DNA of 47,703 nucleotides from assembly GCA_018434325.1 (NCBI GenBank), contig JAHDPO010000030.1, positions 1 to 47,703 on the forward strand. Reading direction: 5' to 3'. The position numbers and the translations under genes are program-made. The notes under the pieces were generated by a model. The model ran no database searches. It worked only from the letters and a program-made list of their open reading frames with translations, and had not been told where the DNA came from. Every line of letters begins with the position of its first letter. Positions within the stretch are counted from its first letter, which is position 1. The DNA is from Clostridia bacterium (lineage in GTDB: Bacteria; Bacillota; Peptococcia; DRI-13; UBA5745). This document shows, piece after piece, positions 8,461 to 16,836 of this stretch.

Positions 8461-9255
8461 TTAGCCCTGTTGTGTGTTTTTTCGATATTGGGACGGGGAA
8501 AGTCCCGTTTTTTCCTTGAAAACTTTTGCGAAATAGCCGTTGTAGTCCAAGCCGCAAGCAGTGAATACCTGAGAGATGGACAAGTTTGAATCCGATAGTT
8601 TCTCTTTGATCCGGCTGACCTTAAAATTGACGTAGTAATCGTGGGGCGTCATCCCTGTATGCTTCTTAAATAGCCTTGAAAAATGGGTCCGGCTCAGACA
8701 GGCCGCTTTCGCCATTTCGTTTATATCGAAGACTTCCAGCCAGTGGGTTTCTATGTACTCCTTCGCTCTCTCGATTTCCTCCTTACCGCGGTAGACCCTT
8801 CTGACGGTCTGGATGCCAACAACATAGGCGACCTGTCCCGCATCATCAAAGATTGGGAAGTTGGTGATGTCCTGATACATGGCCTCCATATCGTAGTCCT
8901 GCACACCAAAACGCTCCGACAGAACACTCAGAGGAATCTTAATGTCCGGGCAATAAATGGTCTCCCCCCGAAATGCCCGCTGCAACACACTGAGCGGAAT
9001 ATTGGAGGTAACGGCAGGATCTTTTAAGACATTATATTTTCCAATGACGGTTTCCTCAAGCAGTTCCCGCGTGATTCCGTATTGCTTGCGCACGGCCTCA
9101 TTGACAAACACCGTGGTTCCGTCAGGGGCAAAAACGTGAATCATATAGGGAAACAACTCAATTGCCTTTGCAAGTAGGGCTTCCTTATCAGAATTAAAAA
9201 AGGATTGGAAGGAGTCCGCCAAGCTGTTTTGATTTTCTTTATGGTTCGTTATCAT
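8461..9255 (-). CDS. PAS-AraC regulator (second paralogue, HTH split off)
   Basis: This 264-residue protein has an N-terminal PAS-like domain (about 30-160: LFPYMIHVFAPDGTTVFVN ... NFPIFDDAGQVAYVVGI) and a C-terminal AraC HTH pair (about 165-260: LSRTHFSRLFKKHTGMTPH ... KTGLSPSQYR). It matches the 529-1458 protein along its length except for the N-terminal winged HTH, which is here encoded by a separate upstream frame (9239-9439). The ATG at 9255 overlaps the end of that frame by 17 bases in another frame, so translation may be coupled. The split could be natural or a frameshift of a fused ancestor. Confidence 0.8.
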   Translation of the reverse strand: MITNHKENQNSLADSFQSFFNSDKEALLAKAIELFPYMIHVFAPDGTTVFVNEAVRKQYGITRELLEETVIGKYNVLKDPAVTSNIPLSVLQRAFRGETIYCPDIKIPLSVLSERFGVQDYDMEAMYQDITNFPIFDDAGQVAYVVGIQTVRRVYRGKEEIERAKEYIETHWLEVFDINEMAKAACLSRTHFSRLFKKHTGMTPHDYYVNFKVSRIKEKLSDSNLSISQVFTACGLDYNGYFAKVFKEKTGLSPSQYRKNTQQG

Positions 9256-9439
9256 ATGCTTCGGACTCCTTTTTTCGAATTTTCCTCGGGTCGGCGGGCT
9301 TTTTTGCATCGCTTGGAATCATCCATGACTTTCCGAAACGATGCACGCCTTGGATGCGGCCCTCCTCACAGAGCTTTTGCACTCGCCTTTGAGAGATATC
9401 CCACTTAACCGCCGTTTCTTGCACGGTGATAAAATCCAT
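9239..9439 (-). CDS. small HTH DNA-binding protein, N-terminal half of a split regulator
   Basis: The 66 residues MDFITVQETAVKWDISQRRV...GRIQGVHRFGKSWMIPSDAKKP correspond to the first domain of the fused regulator at 529-1458: excisionase/MerR-like winged HTH with the same closing WMIP/WLIP motif. GAGGAG stands 6 bases before the ATG. The frame ends inside the start of the PAS-AraC gene. It probably acts with that partner, or the pair is one gene broken by a frameshift. A promoter lies at 9471-9499. Confidence 0.7.
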   Translation of the reverse strand: MDFITVQETAVKWDISQRRVQKLCEEGRIQGVHRFGKSWMIPSDAKKPADPRKIRKKESEAYDNEP

Positions 9440-9470
9440 TGAAACGCTCCTCGTGACAAAATATATTTTA

Positions 9471-9499
9471 ATTATATACGCTATCACGAATAGATTCAA
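9471..9499 (-). promoter_or_regulatory. promoter of the split HTH/PAS-AraC genes
   Basis: On the minus strand TTGAAT (9494-9499) and TATAAT (9471-9476) are 17 bases apart. The -35 box falls at the first bases of the recombinase remnant, so the junction between the two units may have created or kept this promoter. Confidence 0.55.
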
Positions 9500-10257
9500 G
9501 AGAAATATAAATATGAAATATGGGACATTGAGCAGAATATTTTTTCCGGACTGCTTTACTGCAAGGATTGCGGAAAGACGATGGTGCTCAGCCGGGCGCA
9601 CACCATGGAAGCGGTTAAAAACAACTTCCAATGCGCTACTTGCAGAAAACGGGTCAAGGAAATCTGTTCCGGACACTACATCAGAGAGGCACAGCTGGCC
9701 GCCATCCTTTTGGACGACCTGCGCAGGTGACGCATTTCGCAAGGCAGAACGAGCTGCTTTTCGCCAAGCATATCACGCAAAAGAACGGCGCTGAGATCCG
9801 CAGCGAGATTGCTCGGACTGAGCGGGAGTTGGAAGCTCTCAAGCGCAGAGATACCGAATTGACCGCTCTTTTCAAACGGCTCTATGAGGACAACGTGCTG
9901 GGCAAAATCCCGAATGAGGTCTTCCGAAAGCTCAGTGATGACTGCCTCACCGAGCAAAAAGAAATCCAGTCCGCCATCCCCAAGAGGGAAAGTGAGCTGG
10001 AAAAGCTAAAGGGTTCGGTGGCTAACGTCAGTGCCTTCATCGAAAAGGCAAAGCAGTATACCCAGATCAATGAGCTCACCGCTGAAATCCTGAACCTCTT
10101 CATTGAGCAGGTGGAGGTCGGGGAGCGTGACGAGAAATGGTCTCACACCGCCCCGCAGGAAATCAGCATTTACTATCGGGATATCGGTTTGATGGACAAT
10201 GTAGCCGAACAGCAAGGAGAACAGGAAACATCGAGCGACCCGTCAGAGGTCGCATAA
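9494..10257 (+). pseudogene. C-terminal remnant of a large serine recombinase, frameshifted
   Basis: The first frame (9494-9730) reads EQNIFSGLLYCKDCGKTMVL ... CATCRKRVKEIC ... LAAILLDDLRR and then stops. This is the zinc-ribbon part of a large serine recombinase (Tn4451/TnpX-type). The protein continues one frame over from about 9727 with VTHFARQNELLFAKHIT, a long coiled coil (residues with RTERELEALKRRDTEL) and the terminal IYYRDIGLMD motif, to the stop at 10257. One missing G in the AGGTGA stretch explains the frameshift. The catalytic N-terminal domain is absent, and a stop lies at 9491-9493. It cannot be active. It marks an old mobile element at the border of the accessory region. Confidence 0.85.
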
Positions 10258-10491
10258 AACGGCAACGGCAGACAGCGAAACCTCACTGCCTGCCGGTACA
10301 TACCGCCCCACTTCACCACGGTTTAGAAAATGTCCCTATGATACCGTGGGGAAGGAGATGGTATGTCTTTTTTCATGCTGGAAAATACGGTATAATATAC
10401 TAGATCCTACAAATAAACAGGGGTTTGATGATTTATATTTGCAGTGTCTTTGGTGCAAAAAGAGCAAAATCATTAAAAAGGAATACATAAC

Positions 10492-11670
10492 ATGGGCGAA
10501 ATAAATATTGAACAAATCAGAAGTTTTAGGTTGCACGCTCATCATTTAGATAAAAAATATCAAAGGACGGATATAGTGGAGCTTGTCGGCGCATGTGGTA
10601 TGCAAAATACACCACCCGGCGCATGGGAAACTGCTCTCTATAATCGTGTTCCCGATTGTAGCATGTCGGAAATGGAGCATTTACTATATGAAGAAAAAGC
10701 GCTTTTACAGGCCTGGAGCTTGCGGGGAGCGCCTGTTTTATTTCCTGTTTGGGAAAGTGATGTTTTTCTATCCGCACTTATTTCAGAAGAAGGCGAACCC
10801 TGGATATATACCCCGGGGATTTTACTGGCTCTTGACTTTTTACAGATGACCTTTGATGAATTACTCGATATATTAAAACAGGTTATGCCGCAACTGGACG
10901 GTAAAGTTATCATCAGCAAAAGCACTTTAAACCAAGCGTTAGCTGAATGGATGTTGCCATTACTCCCTGTCGAAAAACGGGAATTGTGGAACAAACCTTC
11001 AATGTACGGAAGACCGGACAAGCAAACTATCGGTGGCGCGGTTGTGTCCTTTATGCTTCGGCCATGTTCCTTTAACGGCTTAGTTGTATTTGGGGAACGG
11101 AATGGCATCTACCCTACTTTTACATCTTATAAAAGCTGGACAGGTCATTCTTTAAAAGTTAGTGAGGACGCATCTAAAAAATTGGTGCGAAAATTTTTGC
11201 ATTGTTATGGACCGACAACAGTTGATATGTTTGTAAGTTGGTTAGGATGTTCCCCAAAACAGGGAAAGCGCATATGGGAAGCTGTTTCAGAAGAAATGGA
11301 GCCAGTTATGGCATTTGGGAAAAAGACCTTTATCCTATCTGTCGACAAAGAACGGCTTTTTTCTCCGGTTTCCTTTCAAAGGGAGCTTCTTCTTCTCGGA
11401 GGCCATGACCCATTTCTCGACCAACGTGACCGAGCTGTTTTGCAGTCGGATAAATCCCTGCAAAAACAGATTTGGACATTGGTAACTAATCCAGGCGTTG
11501 TTTTGTATTATGGAGAAATTATCGGTATTTGGACAAGTAAGAAAAAAGGTAAGGGAATGGAAATCAAGATGACTTTGTGGGGTAAGCCCCATAAAAAACA
11601 AAAGCTCCATAGTCTTGCCGAAGAATATGCTGCCTTTCGTCAACAGAAGTTGGTAAGCATTGAGATATAA
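10492..11670 (+). CDS. AlkZ-like winged-helix protein (HTH_42 family)
   Basis: The 392-residue protein begins EINIEQIRSFRLHAHHLDKK and continues with repeated winged-helix modules, the layout of the AlkZ/AlkX DNA-glycosylase-like family (PF06224). Diagnostic stretches include a GAPVLFPVWE segment, the LRPCSFNGLVVFGERNG segment and a C-terminal TLWGKPHKKQKLHSLAEE. AlkZ enzymes excise bulky or crosslinked bases; the catalytic QXQ-type motif of AlkZ itself was not clearly seen, so activity is not assured. It stands alone, right of the recombinase remnant. A TATAAT box lies at 10391-10396, about 95 bases upstream, with only a poor -35. Confidence 0.75.
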   Translation: MGEINIEQIRSFRLHAHHLDKKYQRTDIVELVGACGMQNTPPGAWETALYNRVPDCSMSEMEHLLYEEKALLQAWSLRGAPVLFPVWESDVFLSALISEEGEPWIYTPGILLALDFLQMTFDELLDILKQVMPQLDGKVIISKSTLNQALAEWMLPLLPVEKRELWNKPSMYGRPDKQTIGGAVVSFMLRPCSFNGLVVFGERNGIYPTFTSYKSWTGHSLKVSEDASKKLVRKFLHCYGPTTVDMFVSWLGCSPKQGKRIWEAVSEEMEPVMAFGKKTFILSVDKERLFSPVSFQRELLLLGGHDPFLDQRDRAVLQSDKSLQKQIWTLVTNPGVVLYYGEIIGIWTSKKKGKGMEIKMTLWGKPHKKQKLHSLAEEYAAFRQQKLVSIEI

Positions 11671-11773
11671 AATTTATCTACCGCATATTAGCCAATGCTC
11701 CAGAAATCGGACGCGAAGCTGATAAATTCGTGCAGAAGATATAGCAAATATATTTAACAGGAGAAATTTTGGC

Positions 11774-12286
11774 ATGATTATTTTGCAAACACCACGTTTG
11801 TTCCTGCGAAAAATACAAACAGATGATTATAGTTCTGTCTGCTCAATTTTGCAGGATATTAATGTCATGTATGCTTGGGAACATGCCTTTTCTGATGAGG
11901 AAGTAGTGCAATGGATTGACGAAAATATTATGAGGTATAATAGAGACGGTTATAGTTACTGGGCAGTGATAGAAAAAGCGTCTGATAAGTTAATTGGAGT
12001 CACCGGGTTAATTTCTGAACAAGCAGATGATGAAAACTATGTCGGAGTTGGCTATATTTATAAAAAATCATATTGGGGAAACGGGTATGCCTTTGAAGTC
12101 GCTTCTGCTTGCGTTGATTATGCTTTTAATATTTTGCATCTAAATGAAATTACGGCACAAATTCGACCGGAGAATATGGCTTCAAGAAAAGTAGCTGAAC
12201 GACTCGGCATGTCTATAAAGAAGCAATTTATTAGACGTTATAAAAACAAAGACATCCCCCATCTTCTTTATAGTCGTACAATATAA
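11774..12286 (+). CDS. GNAT acetyltransferase, RimJ/RimL type
   Basis: The 170 residues follow the RimJ/RimL layout: an opening MIILQTPRLFLRKIQTDDY, a middle strand SYWAVIEKASDKLIGVTGL, the acetyl-CoA loop around GVGYIYKKSYWGNGYAFE (residues about 92-110), and ENMASRKVAERLGM near the end. Such enzymes acetylate N-terminal or small-molecule amines; the substrate here is unknown. GGAG precedes the ATG. A second GNAT gene follows on the same strand, so the two may be co-transcribed. Confidence 0.85.
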   Translation: MIILQTPRLFLRKIQTDDYSSVCSILQDINVMYAWEHAFSDEEVVQWIDENIMRYNRDGYSYWAVIEKASDKLIGVTGLISEQADDENYVGVGYIYKKSYWGNGYAFEVASACVDYAFNILHLNEITAQIRPENMASRKVAERLGMSIKKQFIRRYKNKDIPHLLYSRTI

Positions 12287-12412
12287 GCAATGAATAGCCC
12301 TGTTTCAGCCACACACCTTCGTTTTTTGCACACTGTACAGGAATCCGATACTATTAAGATAATTTCCTATTTTTATAGAGCATTGGCAAATTTGGATTTG
12401 CGGAGAAAATTT

Positions 12413-12883
12413 ATGCAGCTAAGAAAATATCAATCCCTCGACTGCCCTGTTTTAGCACAGTTGTTTTATGATACCATACACGCAATAAATGCAAAGGACT
12501 ATAACCAAGCTCAACTTGATGCCTGGGCAACCGGCAGTGTGGATTTATCCGCCTGGGACAATTCCTTTTTAAAACATAACACCCTTGTTGCCGAAGTAAA
12601 TGGTATAATTGCAGGCTTTGGAGATATGGATGACAGCGGTTATCTGGACCGGTTGTTTGTTCATAAAGACTATCAAGGACTGGGTATTGCCTCGGCTATT
12701 GTAAAGGCACTGGAGCTTGCCGCCCTCAAACAAAATATTTTCAACTTTACCACTCATGCATCAATTACCGCTAAACCCTTTTTTGAGAAGCAAGGATATC
12801 AGGTTTTACGGGAGAATACGGTAGTAAGAAAAGGCGTCACATTAAATAATTTTATCATGGAAAAAGCTGTGCCAAGACCCTAA
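12413..12883 (+). CDS. GNAT acetyltransferase, YafP-like
   Basis: The 156-residue protein opens MQLRKYQSLDCPVLAQLFYD and has the WATG stretch, DDSGYLDRLFVHKDYQGLGI (beta4 and the acetyl-CoA pyrophosphate loop), and FFEKQGYQVLRENTVVRKG near the C-terminus, as in YafP-type N-acetyltransferases. An upstream in-frame ATG at 12290 exists, but the 41 extra residues do not fit the family, and the ATG at 12413 has GGAGA just before it. The substrate is unknown. Confidence 0.8.
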   Translation: MQLRKYQSLDCPVLAQLFYDTIHAINAKDYNQAQLDAWATGSVDLSAWDNSFLKHNTLVAEVNGIIAGFGDMDDSGYLDRLFVHKDYQGLGIASAIVKALELAALKQNIFNFTTHASITAKPFFEKQGYQVLRENTVVRKGVTLNNFIMEKAVPRP

Positions 12884-12975
12884 AAACTCCGGCAACTCCG
12901 AAAGGTCCCTCCCTCTTGCAAACTTGACGACAGCATTTGACGGAAAATATAAGCATATTAATGACAAATCTATCG

Positions 12976-13026
12976 ATGACAAACCTATTTTCAAGGAACG
13001 GCTTGAAATCAAGGTTTGTCATTTTT
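12976..13026 (+). terminator. terminator before the tetR operon
   Basis: ATGACAAACCT ... TTTTCAAG pairs with CTTGAAA ... AGGTTTGTCAT and is followed by T5 on the plus strand. It ends the GNAT transcript and insulates the tetR promoter 43 bases on. Confidence 0.75.
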
Positions 13027-13068
13027 CTGTGCCATCAAACAGGCATTCAGCAATCCCCTCCCCTTCAA

Positions 13069-13124
13069 TTGACTAACAAGTCAATTCATGCTACAATTTA
13101 AATTGTGGTTGACTAATGAGTCAA
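13069..13124 (+). promoter_or_regulatory. tetR operon promoter with two palindromic operators
   Basis: TTGACT (13069-13074) and TACAAT (13092-13097) are exactly 17 bases apart. The -35 box is the left arm of a perfect palindrome TTGACTAACAAGTCAA (13069-13084). A second perfect palindrome, TTGACTAATGAGTCAA, lies at 13109-13124, just past the expected start of transcription. The two share both arms and differ only in the 4-base centre; they are 40 bases apart. This is the layout of an autorepressed TetR operon. Confidence 0.8.
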
Positions 13125-13141
13125 CGAAAGGAGTCGTTTAT

Positions 13142-13819
13142 ATGGATTTTCTCGCAATAGAAAAAAAGGCCGCCTTCAGCCCTTCGGTTCAGGAGCACAA
13201 AATTATGACCATGGATCCGGATAAACGTGTGCGTGTCCTGAGCGCCGCCATGGAAGAATTTCTTAAAGGTTATAGCAAGGCCAATACGGATCTCATTGTG
13301 GAACAAGCGGGCATTTCCAAAGGGCTGCTCTTTCACTATTTCGGCTCCAAGAAAGGCCTCTTTCTCTTTCTGCTGCAGTATGCCATCGACATAGTCGGTA
13401 CGGAATATACCAAGGCTGTGGCTCCGAACAAGGACTTTATTGAAACTATCTGGGATATCTCTATGATCGCCGTAGATTTGCTCACCACCATGTCTCTGCT
13501 CTTTCGCTTTATGGGTTATGGCGCCTTGATTCTGCGGGAGGAATTTCCGGAAGAAGCAAGCCGATTTGCCAACCCTTTGGATCAGCTTTTTGAAAGAGCC
13601 CGGCGGCAGATGGACCACGGTGCTTTCCGGGAGGATATCGACGTCGAAAAAGCGTTGGATATGATTATCTGGACGATACACGGATACAACCGCCGGATTG
13701 CCCAGTATGACTGGAGGCAAGAGGCCTGGAGCAGGCAGATTGATAATATCAAGGGGGAGCTGCGGGAATATCTGGATTTGTTGCGCAAGGTGCTATACAA
13801 AGATGAAAACGAGGTGTGA
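13142..13819 (+). CDS. TetR/AcrR family repressor
   Basis: The 225-residue protein has a typical N-terminal TetR HTH (residues about 25-75: DPDKRVRVLSAAMEEFLKGY ... IVEQAGISKGLLFHYFGSKK) and a divergent C-terminal ligand-binding domain. An AAAGGAG site precedes the ATG at 13142. It is followed by ABC-transporter genes with almost no spacing, so it is likely to control its own operon through the two palindromes upstream. The inducer is unknown; such units often respond to amphipathic drugs or lipids. Confidence 0.9.
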   Translation: MDFLAIEKKAAFSPSVQEHKIMTMDPDKRVRVLSAAMEEFLKGYSKANTDLIVEQAGISKGLLFHYFGSKKGLFLFLLQYAIDIVGTEYTKAVAPNKDFIETIWDISMIAVDLLTTMSLLFRFMGYGALILREEFPEEASRFANPLDQLFERARRQMDHGAFREDIDVEKALDMIIWTIHGYNRRIAQYDWRQEAWSRQIDNIKGELREYLDLLRKVLYKDENEV

Positions 13820-13821
13820 GC

Positions 13822-14517
13822 ATGTTTTTAACCGTATCGAATCTTACCAAAAGCTACCATAGCGGGATTACTACCCCGGTATTAAACGGAATAAACATGG
13901 AGCTGGAACAGGGCTGTATCGGAGTGATTCTCGGCCCCTCCGGCTCGGGAAAATCCACGCTGATGAACATCATCGGCGGTGTGGACCGGGCAGACGGCGG
14001 CGAAGTCCTGGTGGATGAAATCAAAGTAACTGCACTGACCGATGATCAGCTTACCGAATATCGGCGGCAGCGGATTGGCTTTATCTTTCAGTTTTACAAC
14101 CTTGTACCCAATCTCACCGTGGCCGAAAATATTGAGGTGGTATCCAACATCAGCAAAGCGCCCCTTCCTGTTGACGCTGTGCTGTCAGCGGTAGGACTTG
14201 CCGACAAGAAACGTCGTTTTCCCCGGGAGCTATCCGGCGGAGAACAGCAACGGGTTTCCATTGCCCGGGCCATTGTCAAAAACCCGGCCCTGCTCCTCTG
14301 CGACGAACCCACCGGCGCCCTGGATTATGTCACTTCCCGGGGTGTGTTGGCCCTTCTTCAAAAGGTCAACGCCGAGTACGGTACCAGCATCCTGATGATT
14401 ACCCACAACAGCGCCATTGCCGGCATGGCGCAGGCCGTTTATAAATTAAGAGACGGCAAAGTGGCGGAAGCCTACCGCAATTCCCAGCTTGTTCCGGCGG
14501 AAAGGATTGAGTGGTAA
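13822..14517 (+). CDS. ABC transporter ATP-binding subunit (MacB/LolD type)
   Basis: The 231 residues hold Walker [10 protein letters not shown] (about 38-46), the signature LSGGE (137-141) and Walker [10 protein letters not shown] (about 157-165). These and the N-terminal LTKSYHSG match the LolD/MacB/BceA group that partners FtsX-like permeases. ATG at 13822 lies two bases after the tetR stop, with GAGGTG overlapping the end of tetR; an in-frame GTG at 13816 is less likely. Its TAA shares a base with the ATG of the permease gene. It powers the 14517-16763 permease. Confidence 0.92.
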   Translation: MFLTVSNLTKSYHSGITTPVLNGINMELEQGCIGVILGPSGSGKSTLMNIIGGVDRADGGEVLVDEIKVTALTDDQLTEYRRQRIGFIFQFYNLVPNLTVAENIEVVSNISKAPLPVDAVLSAVGLADKKRRFPRELSGGEQQRVSIARAIVKNPALLLCDEPTGALDYVTSRGVLALLQKVNAEYGTSILMITHNSAIAGMAQAVYKLRDGKVAEAYRNSQLVPAERIEW

Positions 14518-16763
14518 TGACGCTGCAAAAGCGGATTTGGCGTACACTAAGCGAAAACAAAGGGCGTTATATCGGTATCTTCATCCTTATTTTCCTGGGG
14601 AGTTTCACCCTTGTGGCAGCCAAAGGTTTCGCTGATAATTACGCACTGCTGGTAAACCGTTTTGCTCTCCACAATTTGCAGGAAGACCTCTCCTTTTCCG
14701 TTGACCAGCCCCTGGATGGGCTGGCAGCGCTGGAACAGGAAACCGGCGCGGCTATTGAACCTTACCGGTATGCCGATATTCCTCTTTCAGACAAAGGGGA
14801 GCTGCGGTTGCTCACGCCGCAGCAAACCGTCAACCTGCCGGCCGTCACATCCGGCAGCGGACTGCAACAACCGGGTGATATTTTGATTGACCCCTTCTTC
14901 GCCGCCACCCACGGGTTTAAAATCGGCGACAGAATTGACACAGGTCATCAAAGCTTTCGCATCGTCGGTACCCTGGCCTTGCCCCACTATATCTACCCCC
15001 TCAAATACATCAACGATGTTCTGCCTCCCAGCGGCTTCGGCATTGGGTTGATTGCTGCCGCAGATATGGAGGGATATCCGGAAGCGGTAACGGTTTATTC
15101 CGTCCGCTTTGCCGGCAGGGAAAACCTCGGCGGGCAGATTATTAGTCTGCGGGAAGCTCTGGATAAACAAGGAGTGAAGCTTTCCGACTGGACTGACGCC
15201 GGAAACAACAAACGGATCCGCATGCCCTGGGCCACCATCACCGGAGCAAAAACTATAGCAGTTCCACTGCCGGTAACCATGTTCCTCCTATGCTGCCTGA
15301 TTGTGGGCATTGTGATCTGGCGAACCGTGAAGTCGGACAGCGTAATTATCGGCACACTGTACGCCCAGGGTTACCGCCGCCGTGAGCTGACCCGGCACTA
15401 TCTTACTCTTCCCTTGCTGCTGGCCGCCGCCGGGGGGCTGACGGGCGTGCTGATGGGGCTGCCGACCATCGATCCCATCGTAAAGTATATGGCAAACAGT
15501 TATTATATCATCCCCTATGAAAAGCTTGCCCTGTCCGCCGCCGATATTTTGGCCGGTATTCTCATGCCTACAATCTTCCTTGGGCTGGCCGCTTTGCTTG
15601 TCATCCGGCGGGAATTGCATAAAACTGCCGGAGAACTGATGAAAGGCGATAAGGCAAAAGTAAAAATCAACTTTTTGGAGCGCAGGCTTCGGTTGGAGCG
15701 GTTTCCTTTTGGCGCCAAGTTCCGGCTGCGGGAACAACTGCGCAGCATCCCGCGGCTGCTGTTTTTGCTGTTTGGGGTAACAGCCGCATCGGTCATGATG
15801 CTGTTTGGTTTTACGCTCAATCACTCCATGAACATAGTCTTTCAGAGCGGCGTTAACGGTACCTACAATTACGCTTGGGAGTATTCCTTCAAAGAAACGC
15901 GCCAGGGCGAAGTACCTGATGGAGCTACCCCCTTCAATGCCCTTCGCTGCTACCCGGACAGTAAAGAAAATGCTGAGTTTTACCTCACCGGTATCGCTTC
16001 TGACGCCGATGGCATCCTTTTGCGGGATGCCGACGGCAATCTCCTGCCCAAAAACCAGGTAAACATTACTTACCTGCTGGCTGACCGGCTGAAGCTGCGG
16101 GAGGGCCAACGGATTGCCTTTGTCAGCAAACTGGATGGCCAGTCTTATGAATTGGTTGTGGACGGAATTGTTCAGACCTATTCCGGTCAATTCATCTATA
16201 TGCCTCTGGAAGACTTCAACAAGCTGACCGGGCAGCCGGCAGGAAGCTATACCGGCGTGTTCAGTATGAGGGAGCTGCCTTATGAGGAGTGGGAGCTTGC
16301 CGGCGTTAAGGATTTGCAGAATCTAAACAGCGCCATGGACGATCTCGCAGCCCCCATGACCTCGATGGTAATCTTCATGGCTTTGGTTGCCGCAGTGATG
16401 GGGGCGATCATTATCTACCTCGTTACCTCTTTGATGATCGAGGAAAGCCGGCCGGCTATCTCGCTGCTTAAAGTGTTCGGCTACCGGAGCAAGGAGGTAC
16501 GGGCCCTGATTCTCAACGGCTCCGCCTGGGTGGTGCTGCTTGGCTTTATGCTGAGTATTCCGCTGATGCTTGCCTCTGCAAGTGCGCTTTACGGCTATCT
16601 GGGGGAAATGATCAATATGGTGCTGCCCATAATACTAAGCCCGGCATACGTAATTCTCAGTTTCGCTTTGATTGTCACCGTGTACCTGGCAACCAAAGAG
16701 CTAAGCGGCCGGAAAATTATAAAAATCCCTATGAGCGAAGCCCTTAAAGCAGGATCGGAATAG
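14517..16763 (+). CDS. FtsX-like ABC permease
   Basis: The 748-residue membrane protein has a first transmembrane segment at about 17-37, a large extracytoplasmic domain (about 40-240), a central block of membrane segments (about 250-365), a second extracytoplasmic stretch, and a C-terminal FtsX domain with three membrane segments (about 620-730; LISLLKVFGYRSKEVRAL-like cytoplasmic loop, here AISLLKVFGYRSKEVRAL). Mechanotransmission-type permeases of this kind move lipids, peptides or drugs out of the membrane. ATG overlaps the stop of the ATPase gene (TAATG), indicating translational coupling. It is the last gene of the tetR operon and is convergent with another FtsX gene. Confidence 0.88.
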   Translation: MTLQKRIWRTLSENKGRYIGIFILIFLGSFTLVAAKGFADNYALLVNRFALHNLQEDLSFSVDQPLDGLAALEQETGAAIEPYRYADIPLSDKGELRLLTPQQTVNLPAVTSGSGLQQPGDILIDPFFAATHGFKIGDRIDTGHQSFRIVGTLALPHYIYPLKYINDVLPPSGFGIGLIAAADMEGYPEAVTVYSVRFAGRENLGGQIISLREALDKQGVKLSDWTDAGNNKRIRMPWATITGAKTIAVPLPVTMFLLCCLIVGIVIWRTVKSDSVIIGTLYAQGYRRRELTRHYLTLPLLLAAAGGLTGVLMGLPTIDPIVKYMANSYYIIPYEKLALSAADILAGILMPTIFLGLAALLVIRRELHKTAGELMKGDKAKVKINFLERRLRLERFPFGAKFRLREQLRSIPRLLFLLFGVTAASVMMLFGFTLNHSMNIVFQSGVNGTYNYAWEYSFKETRQGEVPDGATPFNALRCYPDSKENAEFYLTGIASDADGILLRDADGNLLPKNQVNITYLLADRLKLREGQRIAFVSKLDGQSYELVVDGIVQTYSGQFIYMPLEDFNKLTGQPAGSYTGVFSMRELPYEEWELAGVKDLQNLNSAMDDLAAPMTSMVIFMALVAAVMGAIIIYLVTSLMIEESRPAISLLKVFGYRSKEVRALILNGSAWVVLLGFMLSIPLMLASASALYGYLGEMINMVLPIILSPAYVILSFALIVTVYLATKELSGRKIIKIPMSEALKAGSE

Positions 16764-16836
16764 AAAATTACAGCTGATCTGCTTCTCCAAATATTGCAGT
16801 CTATTCTTTAGTTTTTCGCTTTTCATCCATGCTCCC

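Noticed and set aside
12290-12412. Long N-terminal extension of the second GNAT gene
   Set aside because: It does not fit the family, and a better start with GGAGA lies at 12413.
15288-16190. 300-codon minus-strand frame inside the FtsX gene
   Set aside because: It is antisense to a clear permease; composition is Gln/His rich as expected of a shadow frame.
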